DNA of 64,000 nucleotides from Aliiroseovarius marinus. Lineage in GTDB: Bacteria; Pseudomonadota; Alphaproteobacteria; Rhodobacterales; Rhodobacteraceae. Within the stretch, counting starts at the first letter, position 1, and every line of letters starts with the position of its first letter. Under the pieces are notes generated by a model, which was given only the letters and a program-made list of their open reading frames with translations, was not told the origin of the DNA and did not search any database. Of this stretch, positions 50,492-58,662 are shown in pieces. The stretch spans positions 17,493 through 81,492 of the forward strand of contig NZ_SAIT01000019.1 in assembly GCF_004360145.1 (NCBI RefSeq), in the 5' to 3' direction. A program made the position numbers and the translations under genes.

Positions 50492-51565
50492 TTAGGCGAT
50501 CCCGCGTGTCACCATGTCTTGTGCCAGCTTGGCATAGGCACCGGCCACCGGCCCCTCGCCCGCCGCAATCGGCGTACCACCGTCGCCCGCAAGCCGTACA
50601 TCCAAGGACAACGGGATTTCACCAAGGAAGGGTGCGCCAATGGTCGCGGCTTCGTCCCGAACCCCGCCATGCCCGAACAGATGCGCTTCGTGTCCGCAAT
50701 CCGGACATACATAAGAGGACATGTTTTCAACCAAGCCCAGGATCGGCACCTTAACCTTATCAAACATGTCGATGGCCTTGCGCGCGTCCAGCAGCGCCAC
50801 ATCTTGCGGGGTCGAAACCACAACCGCCCCGGTGATCTGCGATTTCTGCGCCAGCGTCAGCTGCACATCGCCAGTTCCGGGCGGCAGGTCGATCAACAGC
50901 ACGTCGAGCGGCCCCCACGAGACCTGAAACAGCATCTGCTGCAGCGCGCCCATCAACATGGGGCCACGCCAGACCACGGCCTCGCGATCCGATTTCAGCA
51001 TCAGACCAATCGACATCATCTTGACCCCATGCGCCATGACCGGGGTCAGCATGTCTCCGTCGGGGGAGCCGGGGCGTTCATTCGTGCCCATCATACGCGG
51101 CTGGGACGGGCCAAGGATATCTGCGTCCAGAAGACCAACCTTACGCCCCTGCTTGGCCAGCGCCACCGCAAGGTTCGAGCTGAGCGTGGATTTCCCAACG
51201 CCCCCCTTGCCCGAGGCAATCGCGACAATCGACTTCACGCCGGGTACCTGCATCGGCCCCGCCTGCGGCTTGGGGTGCCCCCCGATCTTCAGGTTCGGCG
51301 CGGGCTTTGCGGGCGTGGCGCCGTGGGCCGTCAAAATGACGGATACAGTTTCAATGCCCGGCAAATCCGCCACGGCAGCTTCGGCTGCGCGGCGCTGTGG
51401 TTCCAACCCGGCGGCCTGCTCGGGCGATTGTGCTTCTATCACAAAGCGCACCGCGGCCCCGTCGACCGTCAGGGCGCGCACCATGTCGCGCGAAACAAGG
51501 TCGCCACCATCCGGCAACGCCACCGCCGACAGCGCCCCCATAATCCTGTCTTTTACATCCGCCAT
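50492..51565 (-). CDS. mrp: Iron-sulfur cluster carrier protein Mrp/ApbC
   Basis: A 357-aa P-loop ATPase that stores and delivers [4Fe-4S] clusters. The N-terminal DUF59 domain spans about residues 1-85, the deviant Walker A motif [21 protein letters not shown] is around residue 115, and the cluster-binding CxxC is in [11 protein letters not shown]. The start at ATG 51565 (AAGGAGA five bases upstream) is preferred over the in-frame start at 51631. It is monocistronic with its own terminator. It could supply clusters to complex I, as related Ind1 proteins do (family knowledge; not shown here). Confidence 0.94.
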   Translation of the reverse strand: MADVKDRIMGALSAVALPDGGDLVSRDMVRALTVDGAAVRFVIEAQSPEQAAGLEPQRRAAEAAVADLPGIETVSVILTAHGATPAKPAPNLKIGGHPKPQAGPMQVPGVKSIVAIASGKGGVGKSTLSSNLAVALAKQGRKVGLLDADILGPSQPRMMGTNERPGSPDGDMLTPVMAHGVKMMSIGLMLKSDREAVVWRGPMLMGALQQMLFQVSWGPLDVLLIDLPPGTGDVQLTLAQKSQITGAVVVSTPQDVALLDARKAIDMFDKVKVPILGLVENMSSYVCPDCGHEAHLFGHGGVRDEAATIGAPFLGEIPLSLDVRLAGDGGTPIAAGEGPVAGAYAKLAQDMVTRGIA

Positions 51566-51888
51566 TGAAGTCTCCTTAATCCTGACCTCTTTACTTGGCG
51601 ACTTTCTACGGGTGCACAAGGGGCTAATCAATCTATCGATTCTCGCTCAAAAGAATCATTTCCGCGCCCCAGAGCACACCAGCACCCCACCATGACCATC
51701 GCGGGCTGATGCTCATTTTTGCGCCATGTGCCTAAAGATGAAAAACTTACCCTACGGCACCTTGAGGTCCAATTTTTCTGCCCTGCAGCATTTGACAGCA
51801 CAACATGGCCGAAAGTCGATTAAACGCCTATTTTATTAGCGAATTAACCTATGCACTGGACGCATGCCGGGTTTGATTTCCCAAGGTA

Positions 51889-51917
51889 TTGTGCAATTGC
51901 AGCATAAACCCCATGTT
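51889..51917 (+). promoter_or_regulatory. Sigma-32 (RpoH)-type promoter for the DUF1127/sRNA operon
   Basis: -10 element CCCCATGTT (51909-51917) matches the heat-shock sigma consensus CCCCATnT; the -35 TTGTGC (51889-51894) is weaker, spacer 14. In Rhodobacter the homologous operon is RpoHI/RpoHII dependent. Confidence 0.65.
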
Positions 51918-51982
51918 GGGTTCACAGCGATAACGTTGTCGCTAACAAATAGAGTTTCGCCCAAAGTTACGGGCTTCAAATC

Positions 51983-51996
51983 CGCAGATATCTGCG
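51983..51996. repeat. 14-base perfect palindrome in the DUF1127 leader
   Basis: CGCAGATATCTGCG, perfectly self-complementary, ends 20 bases before ATG 52017. It may be a protein-binding site or a dimerising RNA element. A weaker palindrome, GCGATAACGTTGTCGC, lies about 45 bases upstream. Confidence 0.5.
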
Positions 51997-52016
51997 ACGA
52001 AAAGTGAGTAAGTGCA

Positions 52017-52232
52017 ATGGCACACGCATCTGAGATCAATCTGGCAGAAGCCAGCATCGTCGACCGCTTCATCGCGCTGTTCGCCGGTTGGAAAGAAACC
52101 TATGCGACCCGCCAGACCTACCGCCAGACCGTCAAAGAATTGAACGCTCTGAGCGACCGGGAACTGAATGATCTGGGCATTGGCCGCGGTTCGATCCGCT
52201 TCATTGCGCAGATGGCCGTTTACGGCAACTGA
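52017..52232 (+). CDS. ccaF1: DUF1127 small basic protein, CcaF1-like RNA-binding protein
   Basis: A 71-aa protein with the DUF1127 core: TYRQTVKELNALSDRELND followed by LGIGRGSIRFIAQ (residues about 36-67). In Rhodobacter sphaeroides the 71-aa homologue CcaF1 binds RNA and helps mature the CcsR sRNAs encoded directly downstream. The same arrangement is seen here: the stop codon at 52230-52232 is 13 bases before the first CCTCCTCCC hairpin, and no terminator lies between. Expression is probably stress-induced through the RpoH-type promoter. Assignment of RNA binding rests on that homologue. Confidence 0.9.
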   Translation: MAHASEINLAEASIVDRFIALFAGWKETYATRQTYRQTVKELNALSDRELNDLGIGRGSIRFIAQMAVYGN

Positions 52233-52239
52233 ATTTCGG

Positions 52240-52313
52240 TTCGCCACCACCCTCCTCCCAGGTGGTGAACACGAATGGCGGCGAGGTCTCTCCTCCTCCC
52301 TGATCTCGCCGCC
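52240..52313 (+). ncRNA. ccsR1: CcsR/cuckoo-type sRNA unit 1 (two hairpins)
   Basis: Hairpin A pairs CACCACC (52245-52251) with GGTGGTG (52261-52267). Hairpin B is a 12-bp stem, 52277-52288 with 52302-52313. Each presents CCTCCTCCC in or at the loop (52251-52259 and 52292-52300). The nine-base loop motif is complementary to GGAGG Shine-Dalgarno sequences. It follows the DUF1127 gene, as in Rhodobacter. Confidence 0.8.
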
Positions 52314-52323
52314 CAAAATCTTC

Positions 52324-52392
52324 GGACTGTCGTCCTCCTCCCTGACAGTCCTTGGGCCGCGGTGATGTCTTCCTCCTCCCTGACATCACCGC
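52324..52392 (+). ncRNA. ccsR2: CcsR/cuckoo-type sRNA unit 2 (two hairpins)
   Basis: Hairpin A has a perfect 8-bp stem GGACTGTC/GACAGTCC (52324-52351); hairpin B has a perfect 11-bp stem GCGGTGATGTC/GACATCACCGC (52359-52392). CCTCCTCCC is in both loops (52334-52342, 52372-52380). The unit is 69 nt, the same as units 1 and 3. Stem sequences differ completely from the other units while the loops are identical. Confidence 0.8.
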
Positions 52393-52404
52393 ACCCCCAA
52401 ATTT

Positions 52405-52473
52405 CGGGGCGTTCCACCCTCCTCCCAGGAACAACCCGATTTGACGTGGGTCACCTCCTCCCGACCCGGGTCA
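52405..52473 (+). ncRNA. ccsR3: CcsR/cuckoo-type sRNA unit 3 (two hairpins)
   Basis: Hairpin A: CGGG/CCCG lower stem, 2x2 internal loop, GTTCC/GGAAC upper stem (52405-52438). Hairpin B: TGAC/GTCA, 2x2 internal loop, GGGTC/GACCC (52442-52473). Both loops carry CCTCCTCCC (52418-52426, 52454-52462). These stems are weaker and share the same two-tier architecture, unlike the other units. Confidence 0.75.
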
Positions 52474-52479
52474 CAGCGC

Positions 52480-52564
52480 CGGACCTCGCTCCTCCTCCCA
52501 GAGGTCCGACCAAATAGGAAACGGCGTCGCTCTCCTCCTCCCGAGCGGCGCCGTTTTTCTTTTT
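52480..52564 (+). ncRNA. ccsR4: CcsR/cuckoo-type sRNA unit 4 with terminator
   Basis: Hairpin A: 8-bp CGGACCTC/GAGGTCCG (52480-52508). Hairpin B: 11-bp stem 52522-52532 with 52543-52553 (one G-U), extendable by AAA/TTT, followed by TTTTTCTTTTT. Both loops hold CCTCCTCCC (52491-52499, 52534-52542). The last hairpin thus doubles as the Rho-independent terminator of the whole array, 18 bases before the convergent uvrD stop. Confidence 0.8.
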
Positions 52565-52581
52565 CGGAATGTCTGATGTGT

Positions 52582-55200
52582 TTAGAAGGGAACGTCGCCC
52601 GCTTGCGCGGCTGGCACGATGAACTTGGCCACGACTTTCTTCGCGCCCGCCTTGTCGAACTCGATATCCAGCTTATCGCCCTCGATGCCCATCACGGTGC
52701 CATAGCCAAACTTGGTGTGGAACACGCGGTCTCCTTGCGTAAAGGACGACACGGCCGTCGCGTCGATCACAAGGCCTTTCGCCTCGTTGGGGGCAGGTTT
52801 GGTGCGCAAGTTCCCCTGCGCCTGCATCCGCTTCCAGCCGGGCGAGTTATACGCATCCGCCCGGCTGGCTTTCTCTTCCAGACGCGACCCGCCGTAATCG
52901 CCCGACATGCCGCCATAACCGCCCCCGTAAAGGCCCGGCGCGGTCAGCACTTCAACATGTTCTTCCGGGAGTTCATCCACAAAGCGCGAGGGCAATTGCG
53001 ACTGCCATTGCCCGTAAACGCGACGGTTCGCAGCGAAGGAAATCGTGCAGACCTCCTCGGCCCGCGTGATGCCCACATAGGCCAGCCGTCGTTCTTCCTC
53101 GAGCCCCTTGAGCCCGCTTTCATCCATCGAGCGCTGGGACGGGAACAGCCCGTCCTCCCAGCCCGGCAGGAACACGGCGGGATACTCCAACCCTTTGGCC
53201 GCGTGGAGGGTCATGATCGTGACTTTCTCCTCGGCGTCTTCCGTGTCATTGTCCATGATCAGGCTGACATGTTCCAGAAAACCCTGAAGGTTTTCAAAGC
53301 TTTCCAGCGCCTTCACCAATTCCTTAAGGTTCTCAAGTCGCCCGGGTGCCTCGGGCGTCTTGTCGTTCAGCCACATCGTTGTGTAGCCCGACTCCTCAAG
53401 TATCATCTCGGCCAGTTCGATATGGGTGTCTTCCTCGGCGCGCAGTTGGTTGAACCAACGGTCGAGGTTCCCAACCAGCTCGGCCAGCCCCTTGCCGCCC
53501 TTGCCCTTGATCGCCCCGCTTTCCACCGCAATCCGCGCGCCTTCGACCAGCGAGACGCCATTGGTGCGGGCAAGCATCTGGATCGTCTGCACCGCCTTGT
53601 CGCCCAAGCCGCGGCGGGGCGTGTTGACGATGCGTTCAAACGCCAGATCATCGTCCTGCGAGACAGCCAGTCTGAAATAGGCCATGGCATCCCGGATCTC
53701 GAGCCGCTCATAGAATCGCGGGCCGCCGATGACGCGATAGGGTAAGCCGATGGTCAGGAAGCGATCCTCAAACGCGCGCATCTGGTGCGAGGCACGCACA
53801 AGGATCGCCATATCGTCCAGAGACATCCCCGCCCTGCCCCGTGTGCCCGATTGCATCGCCTCGATTTCTTCACCGACCCAACGCGCTTCTTCCTCACCAT
53901 CCCAATGGCCGATCAGGCGCACCTTCTCGCCGCCCTCGGCCTCGGTCCATAGCTCTTTTCCCAGACGATCCGCGTTGCCCGCGATCACGCCAGACGCAGC
54001 CGCCAAAATATGCGCAGTCGAGCGATAGTTCTGTTCAAGCCGAACCACCTTCGCGCCCGGAAAATCCTTTTCAAACCGCAAGATATTGCCCACCTCGGCC
54101 CCGCGCCAGCCATAGATCGACTGGTCATCATCGCCCACGCAGCAGATATTTTTGTGCCCCATGGCAAGGAGTTTAAGCCAGAGATATTGGGCGACGTTCG
54201 TGTCTTGGTATTCGTCGACGAGGATGTACTTGAACCAGCTTTGATATTTGGTCAGCACGTCATGGTGCTTCTGGAATATCATGACCATATGCAGAAGTAA
54301 GTCGCCAAAATCACAGGCGTTCAATGTCTTTAAACGCTCTTGGTATTGCGGATAGAAGGCAGCGCCCACCCCGTTAAACTCAATAGAAGAGATTAATCTC
54401 TTTGGGTCTTTCTCACAATCAAACCAACTTTGAATTACAGCGGCATATTGGTGCACTGAATCTGGGGGAGCGTCTGAGGGTAAACTCTCAACAAGTTCAG
54501 TCAGGAAAGCGATATCCAGTATAGGTTTTGGCCCATTTGGCCGAAAGCAAATCTCTTCCGCTTCGCAGTACTGATTATATACGTTTGCCCCCCAGCCGTT
54601 GCGCTCCAGATCTTTCGTAACTCGCTCATGAGGGTCAGCTTGGTTTTTCCATTTATCCAACACGCTTGCCAGCGCTCTTGGAGGGAGCTCTTTGACATCA
54701 ATTCCCTCTGCAACAATCAGCTGTTTCAAAAGCCGGATCTGGTCATCCGTGTCCAGAATTGTGAAGTTAGTTTTCAGCCCGACCAGCTCGGCATGACGGC
54801 GCAACAGCTTCACGCAGATCGAGTGGAAGGTACCCATCCACGGCATCCCCTCGACCGTCTGCCCCAGCAGCCCCGCGACCCGTTCCTTCATCTCGCGCGC
54901 GGCCTTGTTGGTAAAGGTCACGGCCAAGATTTCATTGGTCCGCGCGGACCCGGTGGTCAGTAGGTGGGCGATGCGGGTGGTCAGAGCTTTGGTCTTGCCC
55001 GTGCCCGCGCCCGCCAGCATCAATACAGGGCCGTTCAACGTCTCAACCGCCTCGCGTTGGGCGGGGTTCAGGCCGCCCATATAGGGTGCGGAGCGTGCCC
55101 CCAAAGCCGCCCCCATCGCACGCTGCGACAGCGGGACATTCGGCGCCCCTACCCCGTCATCGGAATCATCAATCAGGTCGTCATTCTCAATGCTGCTCAT
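52582..55200 (-). CDS. uvrD: ATP-dependent DNA helicase UvrD/PcrA
   Basis: An 872-aa superfamily 1A 3'-5' helicase for repair and replication. Motif I is LAGAGTGKTKALTTRI (residues 62-77); motif II is VDEYQDTN, and QSIYGWRGAE and LTTLHAAKGLE-type (MTLHAAKGLEYPAVF) motifs follow. It is longer than E. coli UvrD (720 aa). Within subdomain 1B, residues about 193-280 look inserted, and NGWGANVYNQYCE (201-213) is echoed by NGVGAAFYPQYQE (276-288). The coding DNA for residues 141-301 is strikingly low in GC. The C-terminal PcrA/UvrD tudor-like region ends KFIVPAAQAGDVPF. Confidence 0.95.
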   Translation of the reverse strand: MSSIENDDLIDDSDDGVGAPNVPLSQRAMGAALGARSAPYMGGLNPAQREAVETLNGPVLMLAGAGTGKTKALTTRIAHLLTTGSARTNEILAVTFTNKAAREMKERVAGLLGQTVEGMPWMGTFHSICVKLLRRHAELVGLKTNFTILDTDDQIRLLKQLIVAEGIDVKELPPRALASVLDKWKNQADPHERVTKDLERNGWGANVYNQYCEAEEICFRPNGPKPILDIAFLTELVESLPSDAPPDSVHQYAAVIQSWFDCEKDPKRLISSIEFNGVGAAFYPQYQERLKTLNACDFGDLLLHMVMIFQKHHDVLTKYQSWFKYILVDEYQDTNVAQYLWLKLLAMGHKNICCVGDDDQSIYGWRGAEVGNILRFEKDFPGAKVVRLEQNYRSTAHILAAASGVIAGNADRLGKELWTEAEGGEKVRLIGHWDGEEEARWVGEEIEAMQSGTRGRAGMSLDDMAILVRASHQMRAFEDRFLTIGLPYRVIGGPRFYERLEIRDAMAYFRLAVSQDDDLAFERIVNTPRRGLGDKAVQTIQMLARTNGVSLVEGARIAVESGAIKGKGGKGLAELVGNLDRWFNQLRAEEDTHIELAEMILEESGYTTMWLNDKTPEAPGRLENLKELVKALESFENLQGFLEHVSLIMDNDTEDAEEKVTIMTLHAAKGLEYPAVFLPGWEDGLFPSQRSMDESGLKGLEEERRLAYVGITRAEEVCTISFAANRRVYGQWQSQLPSRFVDELPEEHVEVLTAPGLYGGGYGGMSGDYGGSRLEEKASRADAYNSPGWKRMQAQGNLRTKPAPNEAKGLVIDATAVSSFTQGDRVFHTKFGYGTVMGIEGDKLDIEFDKAGAKKVVAKFIVPAAQAGDVPF
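54301..54780. other. Low-GC segment inside uvrD
   Basis: By direct count this 480-base stretch is 47% G+C (227 of 480), against 60% in the next 60 bases (54781-54840). It covers conserved residues as well as the inserted stretch of subdomain 1B, so it may be a recombined allele fragment rather than a simple insertion. The reading frame is intact. Confidence 0.75.
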
Positions 55201-55340
55201 AGGCTCTTCTTAGCAACGCCATCGCCACAGGGGAAGAGCGTGTTCCACATCTGTTCCAACTGCCCTGCAAAAACGCCCACAACTTTCCGCCCCCTAAAGG
55301 GGGCGCGGCGAAATGCGACCCTATATAAGAAGAGTGCCCA

Positions 55341-55370
55341 TTGACAAGTCGCCCTTTCCCAACCCATCTA
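55341..55370 (+). promoter_or_regulatory. Candidate topA promoter
   Basis: Perfect -35 TTGACA (55341-55346), with a poor -10 about 17-18 bases later (around CATCTA). It is 80 bases upstream of ATG 55427. A CGCCCCC-TAAA-GGGGGCG hairpin lies upstream at 55288-55305, between the divergent uvrD and topA genes. Confidence 0.4.
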
Positions 55371-55426
55371 ACGCCCTCAAGAACAGGGCTGGTATTGCGC
55401 AGCCTGACTGAGTCGAGAGGAAGTTC

Positions 55427-57988
55427 ATGCCCGTAGTCGTCGTTGAAAGCCCGGCCAAAGCTAAGACCATCAACAAATACCTTGGCTCGGACTATACGGT
55501 ACTGGCGTCCTACGGCCACGTCCGTGACCTGCCGCCCAAAGATGGCTCGGTCGACACCGACAATGATTTCGCCATGACGTGGGAGGTCGGCCGCGACAGC
55601 GCCAAGCATGTGCGCGCCATTGCCGATGCCCTGAAAGACGACAACAACCTGATCCTTGCTACCGACCCCGATCGCGAAGGGGAAGCGATTTCGTGGCACT
55701 TGGAGGAAGCTTTGCGCAAGCGCCGTGCGTTGAAGAAAGACACGCCGGTCAGCCGCGTGGTCTTCAACGCGATCACCAAATCCGCCGTGACCGAGGCCAT
55801 GCAGAACCCGCGCGACGTGGACAGCGATCTGGTCGAGGCCTATCTGGCCCGCCGTGCGCTGGACTATCTGGTGGGCTTCAACCTGTCGCCGGTTCTGTGG
55901 CGCAAACTGCCCGGCGCGCGCTCCGCAGGTCGCGTGCAATCGGTCTGCCTGCGCCTGATCGTCGAGCGTGAGGAAGAAATCGAGGCGTTCAACGCTCGTG
56001 AATATTGGTCGGTGAAGGCGCTTCTGCAGACGCCGCGCGGGCAAGAGTTTGAGGCCCGTTTGACGGTTCTAGGCGGCCAAAAGCTTGACCGGTACGACCT
56101 TGAAAACGAAACCGCCGCCGAGCTGGCCGTGCAGGCCATCACCTCGCGCGATCTGTCGGTTCAGTCGGTGGAAGCGAAGCCTGCCACCCGCAACCCCTCG
56201 CCGCCCTTCATGACCTCGACCCTGCAGCAGGAAGCCAGCCGTAAGTTCGGCTTTGGCGCGCGTCAGACCATGTCGACCGCCCAGCGCCTCTATGAAGCGG
56301 GGTACATCACCTATATGCGGACCGACGGCATCGACATGGCACCCGAGGCCGTGGCGGCTGCCCGTGATGCGATTAGCGACCGGTATGGCAAGGATTTCAT
56401 CCCGGCCAACCCGCGCATCTACAAAAACAAAGCCAAGAACGCGCAGGAAGCGCACGAATGTATTCGCCCGACGGATATGACCGTGTCTGCAAACGATCTG
56501 GCGAAGCTGGAACCCGATCAGCGCAAGCTCTATGACCTGATCTGGAAGCGGACGCTGGCCAGCCAGATGGAAAGCGCCAAGTTCGAACGCACCAGCGTGG
56601 ATGTGGGTTCTGATGACGGCCAGGTTGTGCTGCGCGCCACCGGCCAAGTCGTTGTGTTCGAAGGCTTCCTGAAGGTCTATGAAGAAGGCCGTGACGATCA
56701 GGTGGTGGACGATGACGACAAGCGTCTGCCGCAGATCATGGAAGGCGAGAAGGCCGACAAGAAGACCATTTCGCCCGAGCAGCACTTCACCCAGCCGCCG
56801 CCCCGCTATACCGAAGCAACGCTGGTCAAACGCATGGAAGAGCTGGGTATCGGCCGTCCCTCGACCTATGCGTCGGTGATTACCACGATCCAAGACCGCG
56901 AGTACGTTCGCAAGGACAAGAACCGCCTGTTCCCCGAGGATAAAGGCCGGATCGTCACGATCTTCCTGATGAACTTCTTCCGCCAGTATGTAGGGTACGA
57001 ATTCACCGCGAACCTGGAAGAGGAACTCGACGAGATTTCGGCGGGTGACATGGATTACAAGGAAGTGCTGGCGCGCTTCTGGCGGGATTTCTCGGCCGCG
57101 ATTGCCGAGACGTCTGAGCTGCGGATTTCCGAAGTGCTGGACAAGCTGGACGCGGCCCTTGCGCCCCAGCTCTACCCGCCGCGCGAAGACGGGACCGATC
57201 CGCGCATCTGCCCGAAATGCGGCACCGGTCAGCTACACCTGAAGACGTCGCGCACCGGCGGCTTCGTGGGATGTGGCAACTACCCGGAATGTAACTATAC
57301 CCGCCCCATCGCAGGCGAAGGCGCCGAGGGCGAAGAGAAGCTTCTGGGCACCGATGGCGATGATGAGATCTGGCTGAAGGATGGCCGCTATGGCCCCTAT
57401 GTCCAGCGCGGAGAAGCCACGCCTGAAAACAAGCGCCCCAAGCGCACCTCGCTGCCGCAGGCCCGCAATGGCGGTTGGCCGAAAGAGGAAACCGATCTGG
57501 AACGCGCGCTGCAGCTTTTGTCGCTGCCGCGCCATGTGGGCGACCACCCGGAAGGTGGCCGCATCACTGCGAACCTTGGCCGGTTTGGTCCCTATCTGAT
57601 GCACAAGTTCCCGGATGACGAAAAGCCCGTGTACGTGAGCCTCAAACAATGGACCGAGATGTTCGACGTGGGCATGAACCACGCGGTTGAACTTCTGGCC
57701 GACAAGCGCGCCAACCCGGGCCGTCGTGGGGCCGCTGCCGCCAAGCCGCTGAAGGAACTGGGCGAACACCCGGAAGAAGGCGGACCAGTAAACGTGCTGG
57801 ACGGGCGCTATGGGCCTTACGTGAAATGGGGCAAGGTAAACGCCACCATCCCGAAAGAGGTCGCCCCCGCTGACGTCACCATGGAAATGGCCGTGGGCTG
57901 GATCGCGGAAAAGGCTGCGAAGAAGAAGCCTGCTAAAAAGAAGGCGGCACCGAAGAAGAAGGCAGCTGCCAAGAAAAAGGCCAGCTAA
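55427..57988 (+). CDS. topA: DNA topoisomerase I
   Basis: An 853-aa type IA topoisomerase that relaxes negative supercoils. The Toprim domain begins VVVESPAKAKTINKYLG, with DPDREGEAISWH. The catalytic tyrosine is Tyr 296 in YITYMRTDG. One complete four-Cys zinc ribbon (CPKCGTGQLHLKTS then GFVGCGNYPEC) lies at about residues 591-623, followed by several C-terminal repeats (DGRYGPYVQRG, LGRFGPYLMHK, DGRYGPYVKWG). The end is a Lys/Ala tail that probably binds DNA or RNA polymerase. Confidence 0.97.
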   Translation: MPVVVVESPAKAKTINKYLGSDYTVLASYGHVRDLPPKDGSVDTDNDFAMTWEVGRDSAKHVRAIADALKDDNNLILATDPDREGEAISWHLEEALRKRRALKKDTPVSRVVFNAITKSAVTEAMQNPRDVDSDLVEAYLARRALDYLVGFNLSPVLWRKLPGARSAGRVQSVCLRLIVEREEEIEAFNAREYWSVKALLQTPRGQEFEARLTVLGGQKLDRYDLENETAAELAVQAITSRDLSVQSVEAKPATRNPSPPFMTSTLQQEASRKFGFGARQTMSTAQRLYEAGYITYMRTDGIDMAPEAVAAARDAISDRYGKDFIPANPRIYKNKAKNAQEAHECIRPTDMTVSANDLAKLEPDQRKLYDLIWKRTLASQMESAKFERTSVDVGSDDGQVVLRATGQVVVFEGFLKVYEEGRDDQVVDDDDKRLPQIMEGEKADKKTISPEQHFTQPPPRYTEATLVKRMEELGIGRPSTYASVITTIQDREYVRKDKNRLFPEDKGRIVTIFLMNFFRQYVGYEFTANLEEELDEISAGDMDYKEVLARFWRDFSAAIAETSELRISEVLDKLDAALAPQLYPPREDGTDPRICPKCGTGQLHLKTSRTGGFVGCGNYPECNYTRPIAGEGAEGEEKLLGTDGDDEIWLKDGRYGPYVQRGEATPENKRPKRTSLPQARNGGWPKEETDLERALQLLSLPRHVGDHPEGGRITANLGRFGPYLMHKFPDDEKPVYVSLKQWTEMFDVGMNHAVELLADKRANPGRRGAAAAKPLKELGEHPEEGGPVNVLDGRYGPYVKWGKVNATIPKEVAPADVTMEMAVGWIAEKAAKKKPAKKKAAPKKKAAAKKKAS

Positions 57989-57995
57989 CCTGCGA

Positions 57996-58018
57996 GAGCC
58001 GGGTTGCAAATCCGGCTC
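57996..58018 (+). terminator. Hairpin after topA
   Basis: Ten-base-pair stem GAGCCGGGTT/AATCCGGCTC (one G-U) with loop GCA, 7 bases after the topA stop. There is no U-run, so it may be a 3'-end stabiliser or a Rho-assisted terminator. Confidence 0.45.
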
Positions 58019-58117
58019 CGCGTACCGCAATTTGCCTCACTTAGTATTTGTCCCTATCGTTGATCCGGCGATTGGCAGTTTCGCCGTGCGACGCCGTATT
58101 TCAAGGATAGTTTGGAC

Positions 58118-58579
58118 ATGCTGGATTTAACAAACCCCGTTTTTGAGACCTACGTGATCGCCGCGGCACTGATGGTGCTTAAGATCATGGGGCAAGGCTG
58201 GATGACGGTCTATCGGATGATGAAAAGCAACAGCGGCCTTGCCAGTCCGGAAGACGTGCAAAAAGGCATTCTGAACACCGACCCGCGCCCGGAACAATTG
58301 GACGTGAACGACTATGTCGACCGCTCGCGCCGCATGCACCGTAATGATCTTGAGAACATTCCCGCATTCCTGATCGCGGGGCTTCTGTTCGTGGTGACCG
58401 ATCCCAGCCTGCTGTTGGCGCAACTGCTTATGTATGGCTTTGTTGCGGCGCGCCTGGCCCATTTCGTCGCCTATGCCACCAAGCAAACACACGAGGTCCG
58501 GGCGACATTCTATACCACCGGGTCGCTGATCGTGATCTACATGGCCTTGCATGCGCTTGCCATAGCACTTGCGAGCTAA
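58118..58579 (+). CDS. MAPEG family membrane protein
   Basis: A 153-aa four-helix membrane protein. The motif NDYVDRSRRMHRNDLENIPAF (residues about 66-86; split NDYVDRSRRMHRN + DLENIPAF) is the signature of the microsomal glutathione S-transferase/prostaglandin E synthase-like MAPEG group, where it binds glutathione. The substrate is unknown. ATG 58118 with AAGGA upstream is used; a TTG at 58112 is possible. It stands alone between topA and a convergent SLC13-type gene. Confidence 0.88.
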   Translation: MLDLTNPVFETYVIAAALMVLKIMGQGWMTVYRMMKSNSGLASPEDVQKGILNTDPRPEQLDVNDYVDRSRRMHRNDLENIPAFLIAGLLFVVTDPSLLLAQLLMYGFVAARLAHFVAYATKQTHEVRATFYTTGSLIVIYMALHALAIALAS

Positions 58580-58662
58580 CAATTCGCGCTACCTAGCCTG
58601 GCAGGGTGAATTGCCCTCGCCCCGGCAATAGCGGCCTGTTTCGTTGACCCTCCATCCTATGA

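Larger units (their letters stand above)
51566..52016. other. Intergenic region between mrp and the DUF1127 gene
   Basis: 451 bases between divergent genes. AT-rich from about 51740 to 51960. It holds the sigma-32-like promoter and leader palindrome annotated separately. No further gene or RNA was recognised. Confidence 0.5.

Noticed and set aside
52240..52564. CRISPR-like array because of regularly spaced repeats
   Set aside because: The repeated unit is only nine bases and sits in hairpin loops with unrelated self-complementary stems; there are no direct repeats of CRISPR length and no cas genes.
56300..56320. Altered active-site motif in TopA (MRTDG instead of MRTDS)
   Set aside because: The catalytic tyrosine is present and Gly at this position is tolerated in the family; not evidence of inactivation.
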